DNA of 64,000 bases from Argentina anserina (taxonomy: Eukaryota > Streptophyta > Magnoliopsida > Rosales > Rosaceae), in contig NC_065874.1 of the NCBI RefSeq assembly GCF_933775445.1, forward strand, positions 2,172,501 through 2,236,500, written 5' to 3'. Position 1 is the stretch's first letter, and each line of letters starts with the position of its first letter. Under the pieces are notes generated by a model. The model ran no database searches, was not told the origin of the DNA, and saw nothing but the letters and a program-made list of their open reading frames with translations. This document shows, one piece after another, positions 38,128 to 50,700 of this stretch. Made by a program: the position numbers and the translations under genes.

Positions 38128-40838
38128 TTAGAAGTAAAGGTGCCTACTACTAAGCTCAGAAATACATGATGATAAGGCTCGTCTTACTTGGACATTGTCT
38201 GAATCCATATTAAGTGCATCTTCATACAGCCTCTTTGCCTGTTGCAGCAACTTCACCTTCTCTTTACCATTGCTAGGCCGTAGGCGTGATCTTTGCTGTA
38301 GTGCCATGCCCCATCGAAACAAAGCTGTCATTTGCAACTTATCAATGTAAGTACAACTTGGAAACTTTGAATATCTTCTTTACAAAAAAAAAATTTAAAG
38401 GGTAACTGAGGCTAATGCCTCAGCCCTCAAGCAAGGCTAAGCACACCGAAAGATATTTTCAAGGAAATTCGAGAAAATCGTAAAAATAGATATTAAAAAT
38501 GTTTCGGAGCCATCACTCGAAATGTGTTCTAAAAATCATGCTTTACCTATAGTGTGATTATGGGACGAGATGATTTGAATGAAAAGCAGCCTTGACATGG
38601 TTTGGTATTTTAAAATATATAGCAAAATAATGGAGGGAGGGGGCAAAATCAGAAACATACCATCAGGTGCATGCACATTTCCTTTAGACATCATGGCATT
38701 GAACTTATCGATTGCAGCCAAAAACAGTTCATCTGCATCAAAAGCTGCTCCCTGAAATCAACATTTGATCCAGTTTAAAATTAATTCAACTGAACATAAT
38801 ATAGCACAAAGAGCTAGGAACTAAACTTAACACAAATCCACGTCTTCCCTAACCATAAGTATCATAAGCAAAATGAATAAGAATGACAGAAATTAAGCCA
38901 AAGAACAATTCTTACAGGTCCAATGTCTGCAATCAATTGTGCACGGAAGGTAAGGGCAAGACCCCAGTTATATAGGGCTCGTACATCATTCCCATCAATT
39001 GACAATGCCAGTCTATACTTTCTGCCTGCTTCCACAAGAAGTTCTTCACACTCTTCACATGTGTTTATGAGGACAGATGCAATATCATCTTTACTAGTTA
39101 TTTTATCATGCATACTAATCCACTTCTCAACTGAAGAGGGGTCACTTCTTGTAAGGTGCATTCTCAACTCACGACTAATCCTTAACTTCATCTCTCCATG
39201 AAGAAGGTAAGTGTTGCCTAATTGGCCCACAGCCAACAAACTCATGGGCTTCATAGTGATAGCTTTAGACAGTAATTTTGCCGACCTGTACAACACAATC
39301 TCTGCACGCTCTTCATTATGTGTAGCCTTTATATATTCTTTGGCTTGTTTTATAAGATCATTTGCTTCTGTAACATATCTATCAAACAATACATCTTCTG
39401 AAATCGACGAAGATGAAAGTGAAGGGAGTTCACTCTCATTTTCAGACATTGGATCATCCAAAGGGAAATTTTCTTCGTGATTTACTCTCTTTTGTCCAAT
39501 CTGAGGCACATAAGTCTGATCTTCACTATTTTCATTGATAAAAGAAGATGTGTGAACCCCATCAGATTCCTTAAGCATTTGTTCTTGCACAAAGGAAGCT
39601 TCAGTTTCCATATGTTTCATTCTGACACTAAAATCAACAGAATCAAGCAGATTGTCATTGGATTCCCACATTTCTTTACGATAATTATGACCCATCTTCG
39701 AAGAGATATGACCATCGCTCATAAACGGCGGTCTACTATTCTTATAATTATACTCTTTGCTTCCTGCAGCTCTGTCAGTACGCCAACTCACCTCCTCTGA
39801 ACCTACATTTTGATTTGATGAAGCAAGCTTGACTCTTCCATTTCTAGTTCCATCCAAAGCAGCCCTCTCGAACTTATCTTCAGCATGACCAAAATTTGCA
39901 ATCCCCACACCATCATCAACAGAATCAAACACCATTTCTTTATCATTATTTTCCGCTTTATTAGCAACCAAACCGTTCACTCTAGATTGATCAACCCCCA
40001 TTTTCTCCACACTCTCTCGCTTCACACTGTTCTTCACTCTACTAGCCTTTTGATCAGCCAATTTCTCCTTAAATAACTCCCCAATGTACTCCCACACCGC
40101 ATATCCAATCTCAGCCGGCTCTTTCTTCCTCTTACTCGTCTTCTGGTTCTCCGCAAACCCAACATTGTACCTAGCCAAATTCTCAACACACTCCTCAACA
40201 ATGCTCCTACCACCCGATGCCGCTACGCCAACACTCTCCATTGCCTCAACATAACCCTCCAAGTCCCTAACCGTAATCCCTCTCGAATCAATAGCCCTCT
40301 GTATCTCACACTTCAAATCATCAACTCTATTTCTAAACCCATCAAAAACCTCCACCAAACTCCTCAACCTCTCACCATAACCAACCAAGCTCTCATCTTT
40401 ACTCCTTCTCTTGCTCCCACCCAAGCTCATTTCACTACGAACAAACCCAACCGAGAATCCAATACTAAAAATCAAAACCGAAGCCGGAAGCACAACAATG
40501 GACGAAACCCTAACCCTAGAAATTGCGAAAGCACAGACAAGGCCTAAGAAGAACACAAACACATGCTTTCTATCATCGATTCCGGTAGAGGTCAGGAACT
40601 TACGGAGCTGATCCGAGTCGCCGGCGACGGGTTTGAGGTCCTCCCAGCCGCCGTAGCTCGAGGGTTCCGAAGTCCGGTGAGCTTTGACGGCGGAGAATCT
40701 GTTGGGATTGAGAGGGCAGTTTGGTCTGGAAATGGGGAGAAAGGTTTGGTTTTGATTTGGAAAGTGGAAGAGGAAAGGGGGAGGTGAGAATTGGGGCTTG
40801 GAATAGTTGATGTAGAATTGGGAAATTAGGGTTTTCAT
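38128..40838 (-). CDS. Predicted plastid membrane TPR-like protein
   Basis: This is a plant protein with C-terminal TPR-like helices. Its function is not known to me. Reading leftward, the exons are 40838-38916, 38751-38661 and 38324-38128, for 736 residues. Residues 1-55 are rich in Ser, Pro, Asn and Phe with almost no acidic residues, as in a chloroplast transit peptide. Two hydrophobic segments follow at about 92-107 and 112-133 (FVFFLGLVCAFAIS; VLPASVLIFSIGFSVGF). Residues 135-500 are charged and low in complexity. From about 505 on there are TPR-like repeats, including YRLALSIDGNDVRALYNWGL and RLYEDALNMDSDNVQVRRAL. An in-frame ATG at 40880 adds 14 residues, and I prefer 40838 because the transit peptide starts there. 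A donor-like GTAAGA within NVQVRR is read through, since the next codons remain TPR-like. Confidence 0.85.
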
Positions 40839-40880
40839 TTGGGGATTTTTGTTTCTGTACGGACGGTGGTTGATACTCAC

Positions 40881-41916
40881 GGCAAAAGCTGCCGAGCTCA
40901 GGTGAGTGACGGTTGAAAACTCCCAACTGAAATCGATGAGTTTGAAGTGGAGGAGGGGTAGTTTCGTTAATAAAACACAAATTGGAGACTATTTTTAAGG
41001 TAAATGTAAGCTTGGGCCTAATCCAGTTCACTATTTGGGTTTCATAATTGGAAATTGAAGCCCACTATAAATGGGGTTATGGGAGATTGCTCTTGTAGGA
41101 AGGCCGTCATTGTCACGGTCTAAATCTTTGCTACCTAGTGAAATACAAACCATGATGTAGAATACACATGCAAAACAAGGGAGTTAGTTCAATCATACAA
41201 ATTGTTACGTACAGTTAACACGTGTTAATGTTTTAAATGTATTAATGTACAAAGTTTGGAACAATTAAACTTGTAATATAAGTCAGTTTAAACTGTGAGA
41301 ATACGTGACTGTTAAGTAAATAACCGACAGTTCAGCAGTTGATGACAAATTACAAAATTAAAAGAGATGTTCTATTGCATAAACAGTTTTTATGAACCGA
41401 GTTTGCGCTCATAAATGGTACATTCAATCAAAGGTATGATTGAGATTTTACATACCTAACTGCCCGTAAATATAGTCATTGTTATGTCAGCAACACTCAA
41501 ACTAGCACTAAACTAAGGTAGTGGGTGATGTATGAAAATAGTAACAAAGTTGGAGTATAGCGGATTAGTAATTTTGGGTGGTTGCACTTAACTCATGTGG
41601 TGGAACGTGGTTGTTCCTCATAAGACCGGCCAAACCGCCAAAAGACGAAAAGAAAAACAAAGAAGGGCATTTCCGGAAATAAAGGGGTGTGAGGTGCAAC
41701 GGTGCGTGGAGGGAAAGCAAAGCGCGAAAACGAAAAGTGGCAGACAAAACAAAACCCAAAGAGAGTGGATAAGCTCCTCCCCTCACTCACGGGCCTCTCA
41801 CCTTCCTCCTTTATTTTCTAACCCTCTTTTTTATTCTTCTTTACTACTGATAATTACTCATAATTGCCATGATCATTATATTAACTAACATTTAACAATT
41901 TTGAAGGAACTCAAGG
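40881..41916. other. Intergenic upstream of the TPR gene
   Basis: The first part is the TPR gene promoter. The remainder has no recognisable gene. Open frames at 41565-41888 on both strands have no family signature. Confidence 0.5.
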
Positions 41917-41929
41917 AAGTAATCATTTT

Positions 41930-43345
41930 GCTTGTTAATTTCTTTTCGGCTCTGCTAGGGTTTTTTTTTCAACGGCGCAACCCTTCAAAATTTTTCTAAA
42001 AATCAGCCGGAGACGATGAAACCTTGAGATGGTGGGACTGGCCTCGTGCTTCTCCTCTCTCTATTGTGGTCAAGGGTGCTAGTGGTGCCCTTCTTTGCGT
42101 TTTTGGGTTGTTGGGCCTTGTTTCCCTGGTATGGGAGGCGATGTTTCTTGGTGGAGGGCGGTAGTGTTGTGTGTTCAGTTCAGTTCTCTTCGATAGATTC
42201 CATGATGTTGTGTGGGAAGTTGGTGATGATATTGAGTTTTGGCCGGGTCCATGCTCGAATCTGGTTAATCCTTCTCTTGGAGGTAAATTTGTGATCAGTG
42301 AGGGCGGTGACAGTTAGCTTTTAACCCAAATCGATGCTTCACTTGACCAAAAATGGTGATGAGGTTGGTAATGGCAGAATTTGGTTGGGAGACAATGGTG
42401 ATTGCCTAACGATCTGGGTAGGGGTGGACATAAAAAACGGAAATCCCGATCCCGTCCCGAAATTCATAGGGACGGGACGGGATGGAGGTCTAAAAACGTT
42501 CGTCCCGTCCTGATTCCGTCTCGTTTCATAATAGTGGGATGAGACGTGGGACGAATAATTTTTATCCCGCTTCGTCCCGTCTGATCCCACCTTTAATGAA
42601 AACTTAAAAATTCTTATATATTTGTATCAAAATGAAACTAATTTATGTTCTTAATAACTCTAAAATTATATCAACTCAAATAATAATGGTAAATTATAAT
42701 ATTTTGAACATAATATGCATTTTTTTGTTAAAATTTCATTATTGAATGTTACTTTGTTATGAAAAAAAAAATTAAAATATAGGTTTTTATTTAACTTCAT
42801 AAGAAGGTGGGATTTGTCCCGTCCCGTCCCGATCTCGTCTCGTCCCAACCGGGATTAATCCCGAGTGGGATGCATTCTTAAAAACCATCGTCTCGTCTCA
42901 TCCCGTCCCGTGCCCACCCCTAGATCTGGGCTTGAGATTTGGTTCATTCGGTGGGTGCCCTTTGCTGTTTCTAAGCAATTTTGGGCTCGGGCCTATTTGA
43001 TTTGGGTTTTCGCTTTTTTGAGTTCAATTGGTTGCTTTCAATTTGGACGGGATTCACAATCAATGCTGGAGCAAATCTATTCTATCTTCATTTTTTTTCT
43101 AGCGTGAGGTGGGATTTTTTTGTTTTTCTTTTGAGGGGTCGGTCATAGTACTTAAGGGATGTGGTTGTGATTTTTAATTTTCTTTTACATCTCACTAAGT
43201 AATGAATTTTTTATGCTATAAATTATATTGAAAATGTGGGTGCAATTTTGGCCTTTTAAGTCTAATTTTCGGCATTTTAGAATGTGTTATATTTTTACTA
43301 CTTGCTGAATAAAATCTTATATAACTTCGTACTTAAAAAAAAAGA
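41930..43345 (+). mobile_element. LINE-like retroelement insertion with 13-bp target duplication
   Basis: A perfect 13-base duplication, AAGTAATCATTTT, flanks the segment at 41917-41929 and 43346-43358. The right end is an A-run (TTAAAAAAAAAGA), and the left end starts with a leader-like TCTGCTAGGGTTTTTT. A long variable target duplication plus a 3' A-tail indicates target-primed reverse transcription. No reverse transcriptase is encoded, so it is an internally deleted LINE or a retroposed transcript. About 910 bases remain after removing the nested MITE. Confidence 0.75.
42419..42922. mobile_element. hAT-type MITE nested in the LINE-like element
   Basis: It begins TAGGGGTGG and ends with the inverse CCACCCCTA. 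The perfect 8-base duplication GATCTGGG lies at 42411-42418 and 42923-42930. Eight-base duplications mark hAT elements. Subterminal regions are packed with CGGGACGGGA motifs in both orientations, and the centre is AT-rich. No transposase is present. Confidence 0.87.
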
Positions 43346-43358
43346 AAGTAATCATTTT

Positions 43359-44166
43359 TCTATTTGTGAAATTAGAGAAAGATAATCTAAATTTCGAGTT
43401 GGTGAGAGTTGTGAATCCCACTCGCAGGATCAAATCTCGCTCGCATATATTACTCTAAAGAAAAAAGCCCTCAAATGAATTCTCCCACCGTAAGGCGTAT
43501 GTTCAAAACCAACGAAAAAAGAGGTTGAAATTAAAAAAACTAATTTCACTCTTAGGAAAACAATAACAATACCAAATATTTTTTTTGTTACATAAAATAA
43601 TCGGTATGAGTTACCACTTCCAGACCAGAAACAATTTTTAGTATGATCCCTCTTTAAGAAATGTTTTCATAACTGAGGTTAATTCAGAGCTCATTCATTA
43701 TTAAGAGCGTCCGTCTCCCCCTTAACAGCACATTTTCAAAACTGCATTTTCACTTATGTAAAATGAGAATTATCATATTTTTTTTAAATGAGCATTATCT
43801 TTTAGAGGAATAAAAAGTGTTAAAGAAAATAAAATAATTTCTCCGTTTATGTTTTCAAAAACGAAAAATTTAAGTTTTATAATAGTGGGTGATACGTGTC
43901 GCCTCCTGGTCTCGTCTTCGCTTTCAAGAACAGCATTGAAGTAACACACGAAGGCTTTGAAGACTGAGAAAGAGGAAAGAGAAACAGAAGTGAAAACCGA
44001 AACAGAGAGAGAGAGAGAGAGAGTGAGGGTTTTTGGGGGGAGGTGGGGAGAGATAGAGATTAGGGTTCTCGAGGCTTATTCACAATCCCCGTGTATATTT
44101 CTGGGTTTGCAAAATTAGTGTCTTTGAATATATTTGTTTTGGGGTTCTGGGGTTTGTTGTTTGGAG
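43359..44166. other. AIRP2 upstream region
   Basis: AT-rich spacer changes near 43900 to a GA-rich leader. A (GA)n tract lies at about 44004-44023, some 145 bases before the AIRP2 start codon. Confidence 0.55.
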
Positions 44167-46440
44167 ATGTACATAGCTTCAATGCGAAAGTCGTTCAAGG
44201 ACTCTCTCAAAGTGCTTGAAGCTGATATCCAACATGCTAATACTCTGTAAGTTATCATCATCTTCTACTCTGTGTTTGGTTTCTGGATTTTATGCTCAGT
44301 TTGGTTTTGTTTCATGGAAAAAATTGTATCTTTTTGGTTGACTCTGTACTGTTGATTGTTATACGAAACCTTTACTGCTCATAAATGCAAGTTTCTCCTC
44401 AATTGGTTGTGTTTTTAGGAATTTAATTTATATGTACAATTTTTTTTTTTGAAAACAAGAATAAAAATTTATGAAGAGCTCATGGAATTGGATAGTCACA
44501 GATATTGATTGCTTTTTTAAGTCAGAAAGAAGTTTCTGATTTGTTTAGTTTGGATTTCCCGATCTGGGGGTGAATTGTACGGAGCTTGTTCTAAGTGTTG
44601 AGTAGTGGTCTCTTTCCCTTAGAGTGGGGTTCAATCATTTTGACACTGACAATTTGATTTTCTGGGAATGGGACTGTTCTAATACTCCTATCGTGTTGAT
44701 TTAGTTAGATATTTGTTTATGACTTTCGGCACCATCCTTATCTTTGGGAATTGTTAGTAAGTTCATCAACGAGTTCACGTGGATATGGGTTCCACCTGCT
44801 TGTAGGGTAATCCGATTCTTTTGGATGTTCATTTTTGTATTACAATACCACCATTTGGTTCTTGTATCTCAGATTTTCAATCTTTAAGCTAATTTGAGTA
44901 CTTGGTAGGTAAAATGGCATATAGATGAGCAGTGAACAAGAAGAAATAGACATCTAATCATGGCCTTGATGGGAATGTTGCAATTATGATCTTGGTGGCT
45001 CAATCTGATCATTTGGTTTTGTGTTTGAACTGTGAGGTGCAGGGCTTCGGATTACCCGAGAGAGTATGATGGTGCTTGCCTTCAGATGAGAATGTCTTAC
45101 AGTCCGGCAGCTCATCTCTTCCTTTTTCTGGTGCAATGGACCGACTGCAACCTTGCTGGAGCCCTTGGTCTGCTCAGAATTCTAATTTACAAGGTTGAAG
45201 CTTGTATATCTGATGGCTTCTAAATCTTTGAGTTATATTCCAATTATAAATGTTGGTGATCATCGGATTCTGCTTCTTCTACAGGTTTATGTGGATGGCA
45301 CAACCACCATGTCTACACATGAGAGGAAAGCAAGCATCCGAGATTTCTATGGTAAATTTTGAGCATCAACAATTCGTTCATTGTGTTGTTCTTGAGATGT
45401 TAAGTATTTATTTACTTCCTGGTGGTTGGTTTTGTGACTAGCCGTAATTTATCCCTCTTTATTGCAACTTCAAAGAGGTGTCACCGACAGTGAAGTTAAA
45501 AGGCAGAAGGCAGTATGCATGGAACGGTATCGGAGAAGAGATGATGAGGAGAATCGGCAGTGTTCGGATATAGAGATTGAAAGAGAAGAGGAATGCGGTA
45601 TATGCATGGAGACAAATAGTAAAATTGTGTTGCCCAACTGCAACCATGTTATGTGCTTAAAATGCTACCGTGATTGGTATACTCTTTGTCTCTCTGTCTC
45701 TCTCTCTCTCTCTATATATATATAGATATATATATATATATATATATAGATATATGTATATATATTATATGTAAATGTGTATATACTATCTTTGCTGGAA
45801 TATCCAATTGAGGATCTGCTGGTTTTTTCTGTTGAAAAGTTTGAAATGTACTTTGGGCAATGGCGTTATAAGCATGTTATGTTAAATTTCAGTAATTAGA
45901 TAGTACAAGGATGGTTATCCCTTAGGTTCTGATATATACTGTCATTGTATTTCTTGACTATGTTCTTATGCTCGTGGGTGAGTACAATTACATTTCCACG
46001 CCAGTTGCTACCTCACCAGATATAATGAGTTATTGTTAAATGTTAGCTTCTCTGAAACTTATCATGATTGTTGCATTAGGTGAATGAATAAAATGTAAAC
46101 TTTGATGGCTAATGAAATAGTTTAGTCTTTTGGGCCTTTCTGGATGTGTCCTCTTCCAATTTTTATATGTATTGTTCTCTCTCCTAAATTCAATATTAAT
46201 GAAATCTCTGTCTTATTGACACATTGCAGGCGAACAAGATCTCAGTCGTGCCCTTTCTGTCGTGATAGTCTTAAGAGGGTGAACTCCGGTGATCTCTGGG
46301 TATACACTGACAGCAGGGATATAGTTGACATGACAACTGTAGTGAGCGAGAATCTCAGGAGGCTTTTCATCTATGTAGATAAGTTGCCAGTAATTATACC
46401 AGATAACCTTTTTGACCCTTACGATTCTCACATAAGGTAG
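44167..46440 (+). CDS. AIRP2: RING E3 ubiquitin ligase, AIRP2-like
   Basis: This is an ortholog-like match to Arabidopsis AIRP2, a cytosolic RING E3 ligase that promotes abscisic acid and drought responses. The exons are 44167-44246, 45043-45193, 45285-45351, 45442-45676 and 46230-46440, for 247 residues. Family sequence includes MRKSFKDSLKVLEADIQHAN, MRMSYSPAAHLFLFLVQWTD, LGLLRILIYK and ERKASIRDFY. A C3HC4-type RING has CGIC, CNHVMCLKC and CPFC as its metal-binding pairs, followed by SLKRVNSGDLWVYT. All metal ligands are present. I start at MYIASMRKSF; the second ATG (44182) gives the start used in Arabidopsis and is an equal candidate. Intron 4 begins with a long CT/TA microsatellite. Confidence 0.93.
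45688..45765. repeat. (CT)n(TA)n microsatellite at the 5' end of AIRP2 intron 4
   Basis: A CT run merges into TA repeats with GATATA interruptions, starting 11 bases after the donor site. Confidence 0.88.
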
Positions 46441-47130
46441 CTGATTGATGAATTACAAAGCTAAGAGCTCCTGTGGCAATTCATTGATTTAGCTTATTTT
46501 CTCTTGATTCCCATAAGGACCCAAAATCATTCGGCAAGTTTAAGTCAGTACCTCCCACTTCTGTTCACAAAAGAACCCAGCCAGAGTTATCTAGGCGAGG
46601 AGTTACCTAATTGTATGTAGTACATATGTACATGCTTGTACAGCTTGGAAGTTCCACGTATAAAAAGCTTAGCAGATTGTCTCCCTTAATTATTACCATT
46701 CTCATTGTGATATTACGCAACACAAATATAATTTTCATGTTTATTAGCCTTCAACTATATTCAGAAATTGTGCTTGTTACTTGGTTGATGTGTCCTTGGA
46801 GCTTTAAAGGTATCCCTATTTCGTTGACATGGAACGTTATGGGGATCTTGCAACCACCAGGTCATAACAAGAGCACACTGGTTCCACCAGATTTTCGCCA
46901 GAAAGATCTTATTTGGCAACAATAGGGGGTACAATGCCTTCGCAGGCTTTGATGAAAACATCAGGGTTGAGGAATTAGTGGGTTCTTTCACTTCTTTGTG
47001 TGACCCCATAGTTTTGTGCATAAGCCAATATCGATTTGTCACAACTAACTATATGTTTTAGGTCATAGAGAAGACGGGTGATATAGGCATAGTGTTTAGT
47101 GCACGGCGTGTAAATATATATAATATCATT
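46441..47130. other. AIRP2 3' flank and spacer
   Basis: This holds the AIRP2 3' UTR, then spacer. A minus-strand open frame at 46761-47042 is longer than its surroundings but matches no family I recognise. Confidence 0.45.
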
Positions 47131-47154
47131 GAGTGTTTTGTGCACGGCATCTAA

Positions 47155-47188
<34 letters not shown>

Positions 47189-47202
47189 GGAGCTTCTCAG
47201 CT

Positions 47203-47520
47203 ACGGACGTCCGCACTGCACGGTGCGGATTCGGCGATTCTGGCCACCGGCGACGCGCAACGACGGCGCTGACCAGCACATCCGCACTCTCCTCCTCTCG
47301 GCGCTCATGTCTGTGCCGGCCGGAGCTGCAGCGCCGGCGTGAGTCGGCCGGAATCTCGAAATTTCAAATTTTTAGGCACCGTGCAGAGATTTCGAGATTT
47401 CAGCCACCGTAAGCCGGCACAGACAGGAGCGCCGGGAGGAGAAAAGTGCGGATGTACTGGTCGGCGCCGTTGTTGCGGGTCGCCGATGACCGGAATCATC
47501 GAATTCGCACCGTACGGACG
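47203..47520. mobile_element. Long-hairpin MITE, related to the MED16 intron 11 element
   Basis: Arms of about 110 bases (47203-47320 and 47413-47520) are inverted copies with high identity. Shared blocks include CTGTGCCGGC, CATCCGCAC and AACGGCGC. The 92-base loop has its own smaller inverted repeat around ATCTCGAAAT. The outer end CTACGGACGTCCG matches the intron 11 element. TA microsatellites flank both sides (about 47159-47188 and 47634-47662). Confidence 0.8.
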
Positions 47521-47629
47521 ATGCATACATCTACATATGAGAATTTATGTACATATATATACCGTTTCTATCCATAATTAACTTTCATTTTGAAATTACG
47601 TGAAGTTTCAATTTTATCATAATTTTCAG

Positions 47630-47633
<4 letters not shown>

Positions 47634-47669
<36 letters not shown>

Positions 47670-48014
47670 ACTACATAAATTCATTAAGAAAAGTATTTCA
47701 AATGGGCAACGCGGTTGCGGTGCAAAGAGAACACTTTATATTGAAGGTCCAGCAGATTTGTTTTTATGAAGGAAAAGGTCCAGCAGATTTTGTATGAAAA
47801 CAAATCTGAAACATCCCAGGCTGTACAAGTCGGCACGCACCACACAAGAACATGTTCAATCTGACTTCCTCCCTCTAATTTTAGTCACTATTCTATTTAC
47901 ACCCTGAATCTCAATCACCCAAACCAGACACAGAGCCATAAACAAAAAAACACAAACACAAACACAAACACAAACAAATATCAAACAGAGGAGAAAGAAG
48001 AGAGAGATACAAAG
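47634..48014. other. Desaturase promoter and leader
   Basis: A (TA)n run at 47634-47662 is followed by AT-rich sequence and an (ACAAAC)n-type run at about 47942-47976, then a GA-rich leader directly before the ATG. No TATA box stands out from the TA repeats. Confidence 0.5.
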
Positions 48015-49873
48015 ATGGGGAGAGGGGAAGAGAGAGATGGAGAAGAACGAGAGGGAGTGATGATGGCTACGGACTTCTTCTGGTCTTATACAGATGAGCC
48101 TCACGCTTCTCGCCGCCGTCAGATCCTCTCTCAGTACCCTCAAATTAAGGACCTTTTTGGCCCTGACCCTCTGGCTTTTCTCAAGGTAAAAGCTTCCTCC
48201 TTTTGGCCTTTTTCTTGGTTTGTTCTGGATTCGGGCGGTGGGTTTTATCTAGGTTTTTGTGTCTCTGATTGGTTTTGTGGTCGGTTTTGGATCTTTGGGC
48301 AATGTGGGTGAACTCTTGGTTTTGGTTTGGATGGTTTTTGGTGGTTTTGTGGATTTGGATTCGTGTCTTTGTTCTTGCTTTGTTGTTTTTGCTTGGCTAT
48401 ACTTACATGTATTGGGGTTGTGCGTTTTGGTTCTTCTTTGCTGTGTTTATAACTTGCCTCTATGCAATGGATTCATAAGAGTCGAGCTTAGAAATTCCTC
48501 ATTGGTATAATCTTGTCTGAGGTTCCTGCTTTTTTTAAATTCTAATATGCTAATTCTATGTGTTGCATCTTTCTGTAGTGCTCTTTGATAGTATTTTACT
48601 AGGGAAACTTGAGATTAAAAGCCTAGATCCAGTTTTTAGCTGTTGGTGATGGACAAATTATCTGCCAAGGATATGCAAATGTCTTAGTTTTGTAGAGCAT
48701 TTTTCCTGCCTAGCTATTCGGTCTTTTTACAGCGGAATTTTTCAGAGCATAATTGCAGAGTTTTCCTGCCTATTTTTGTAGATGCAAGTATAATCTTCAA
48801 AAGCATCACAGCCATTTTCAGACACATTTTGATTTGATCTTCAGAGCACAATCTTGCCGAGTTCTGTTTCAGTTTGTGAAAAATTAATACCACATAATGA
48901 TGATCTCCGTAGTTTATGTTCAGATTTTGTTATGGATTTCGGATTTAGTTTCCCCTACCTAATTCATGTTACCTAATGTGTATTTAGCTTTTCAGTCTGA
49001 AATAGATTTGTTAGTTTTGTTTTATGACGTTCAATGAAATTCTGGTTGCTGCAGATTACTTTGGTTGTGATGCTTCAGCTGTCCACTGCTGCAGCGCTTC
49101 ATAATGCAGGCTGGTTGAAGATTCTGGCAATAGCCTACTTCTTCGGCTCTTTTCTGAATCACAACCTCTTCTTGGCCATCCATGAGCTCAGCCACAATCT
49201 TGCCTTCTCAACCCCAGTTTACAACCGTTGGCTTGGTATCTTTGCTAACCTTCCAATTGGCGTTCCCATGTCTGTGACCTTCCAGAAGTATCACCTTGAG
49301 CACCATCGCTTCCAAGGTGTGGATGGCATTGACATGGACATCCCAAGCAAAGTTGAGGCTCATGTAGTGAGAAATGTGTTCACCAAATCCATATGGGTTC
49401 TACTTCAACTCTTCTTCTATGCTCTTCGGCCTGTGTTCTTGAAACCTAAACCCCCTGGTTGTTGGGAGTTCATCAACTTTTTTGTCCAGATATCCCTTGA
49501 TGTCTCCATGGTTTACTTCTGTGGTTGGAAGTCTTTTGCTTATTTGATTCTCTCTACGTTTGTTGGGGGTGGGATGCATCCTATGGCTGGTCACTTCATT
49601 TCTGAGCATTACGTCTTCAGTCCTGATCAAGAGACGTATTCTTATTATGGCCCTCTTAATCTGTTGACTTGGAGCGTAGGGTACCATAACGAACACCATG
49701 ACTTCCCCAGAATTCCTGGGAACAAGCTCCACAAGGTGAAGTCCATTGCACCTGAATACTATGAGGGTTTGGAGTCGTATAAATCATGGAGTCAGGTCAT
49801 ATACATGTATATAATGGACAGAACAGTCGGGCCATTTAGCCGAATGAAGAGGAAGCCAAGCAAATCAGAATAG
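48015..49873 (+). CDS. Sphingolipid delta(4)-desaturase (DES1-like)
   Basis: This ER membrane fatty-acyl desaturase introduces the delta-4 double bond into the sphinganine backbone of ceramides. The exons are 48015-48185 and 49055-49873, for 329 residues. The N-terminal domain [20 protein letters not shown] is the lipid-desaturase signature. Three histidine boxes bind the di-iron centre: HELSH at 100-104, HLEHH at 137-141 and HNEHH at 268-272. All are intact. Hydrophobic segments surround them, for example [20 protein letters not shown] and [12 protein letters not shown]. In Arabidopsis the single gene is expressed mainly in flowers. Exact regioselectivity cannot be read from sequence. The first ATG was used, and the Glu/Arg-rich first 15 residues are variable in the family. 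Confidence 0.95.
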
Positions 49874-49984
49874 ACCATGCTCACTTCTGTAACATGACTC
49901 CCATTTTTGTATACATTTATGGTTCTGAATGTTTCATTGTTATTATGCTAAATTTGTTGGTTTTTTGAGATTGTAGTATAGGAT

Positions 49985-50700
49985 ATAGACTAAATATAAC
50001 CAAGTGATTTATTGATTTAATTCATTAGTTTGCATCTGGTTAGCAACATTCATTCTATAATTGAGACGAGTCATAGGTTTACATAATTTCTTCGCCGACG
50101 TGGATGTATCAAACTAAAACAACTCAAATGAGGTAGAACAACATTTGCTTAAACTGGTATTTTAAGAAACTTTGAACGTATCGTCTTAGTGTTTTTGGTA
50201 AAATTACTTTTAACTTTTGAAAACAATACAGTCAACACCCAACTTTAACCATTCAAGTAAGCTACTCAAGGAGCATCATTTTTTACTCCCATGATGACTG
50301 ATGAGTATTCATCAATTAGTGATCAGTGACATGAAAAAAATCTCGAGGTGAATGATGTAATTTTTTTTAGTTTTCTCTATTATCCCATGATACATGCCTG
50401 AACAAAATAATAATATGATCATGTTCATGTATTTGTAGTCACAGCTATTGAAATAAATAGGAAAGAATCATTTTACGGATAATGAACACTAAATGCAATG
50501 AATATGATCTTCTGATAACATATTTATTTGTATGAGATGATTAGTAGACATGGTATTGTTGCCTACGCCAAGTCGCTAGAATAGAATTCATTGAAAAGGT
50601 GCATCTTTAGTCAGTCATATAGAGTGAACATAAGTACATAACCAAGTGTTTGATTCATTAATTAGCATCTGGTTTAGAACATTCCTTTAGCTGTAATCTA
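49985..50700. repeat. Dispersed direct repeat 3' of the desaturase
   Basis: A segment of about 75 bases at 49985-50062 recurs at 50624-50700 in the same orientation, sharing ATAACCAAGTG, GCATCTGGTT and AACATTC blocks. It looks like an old local duplication. Confidence 0.5.
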
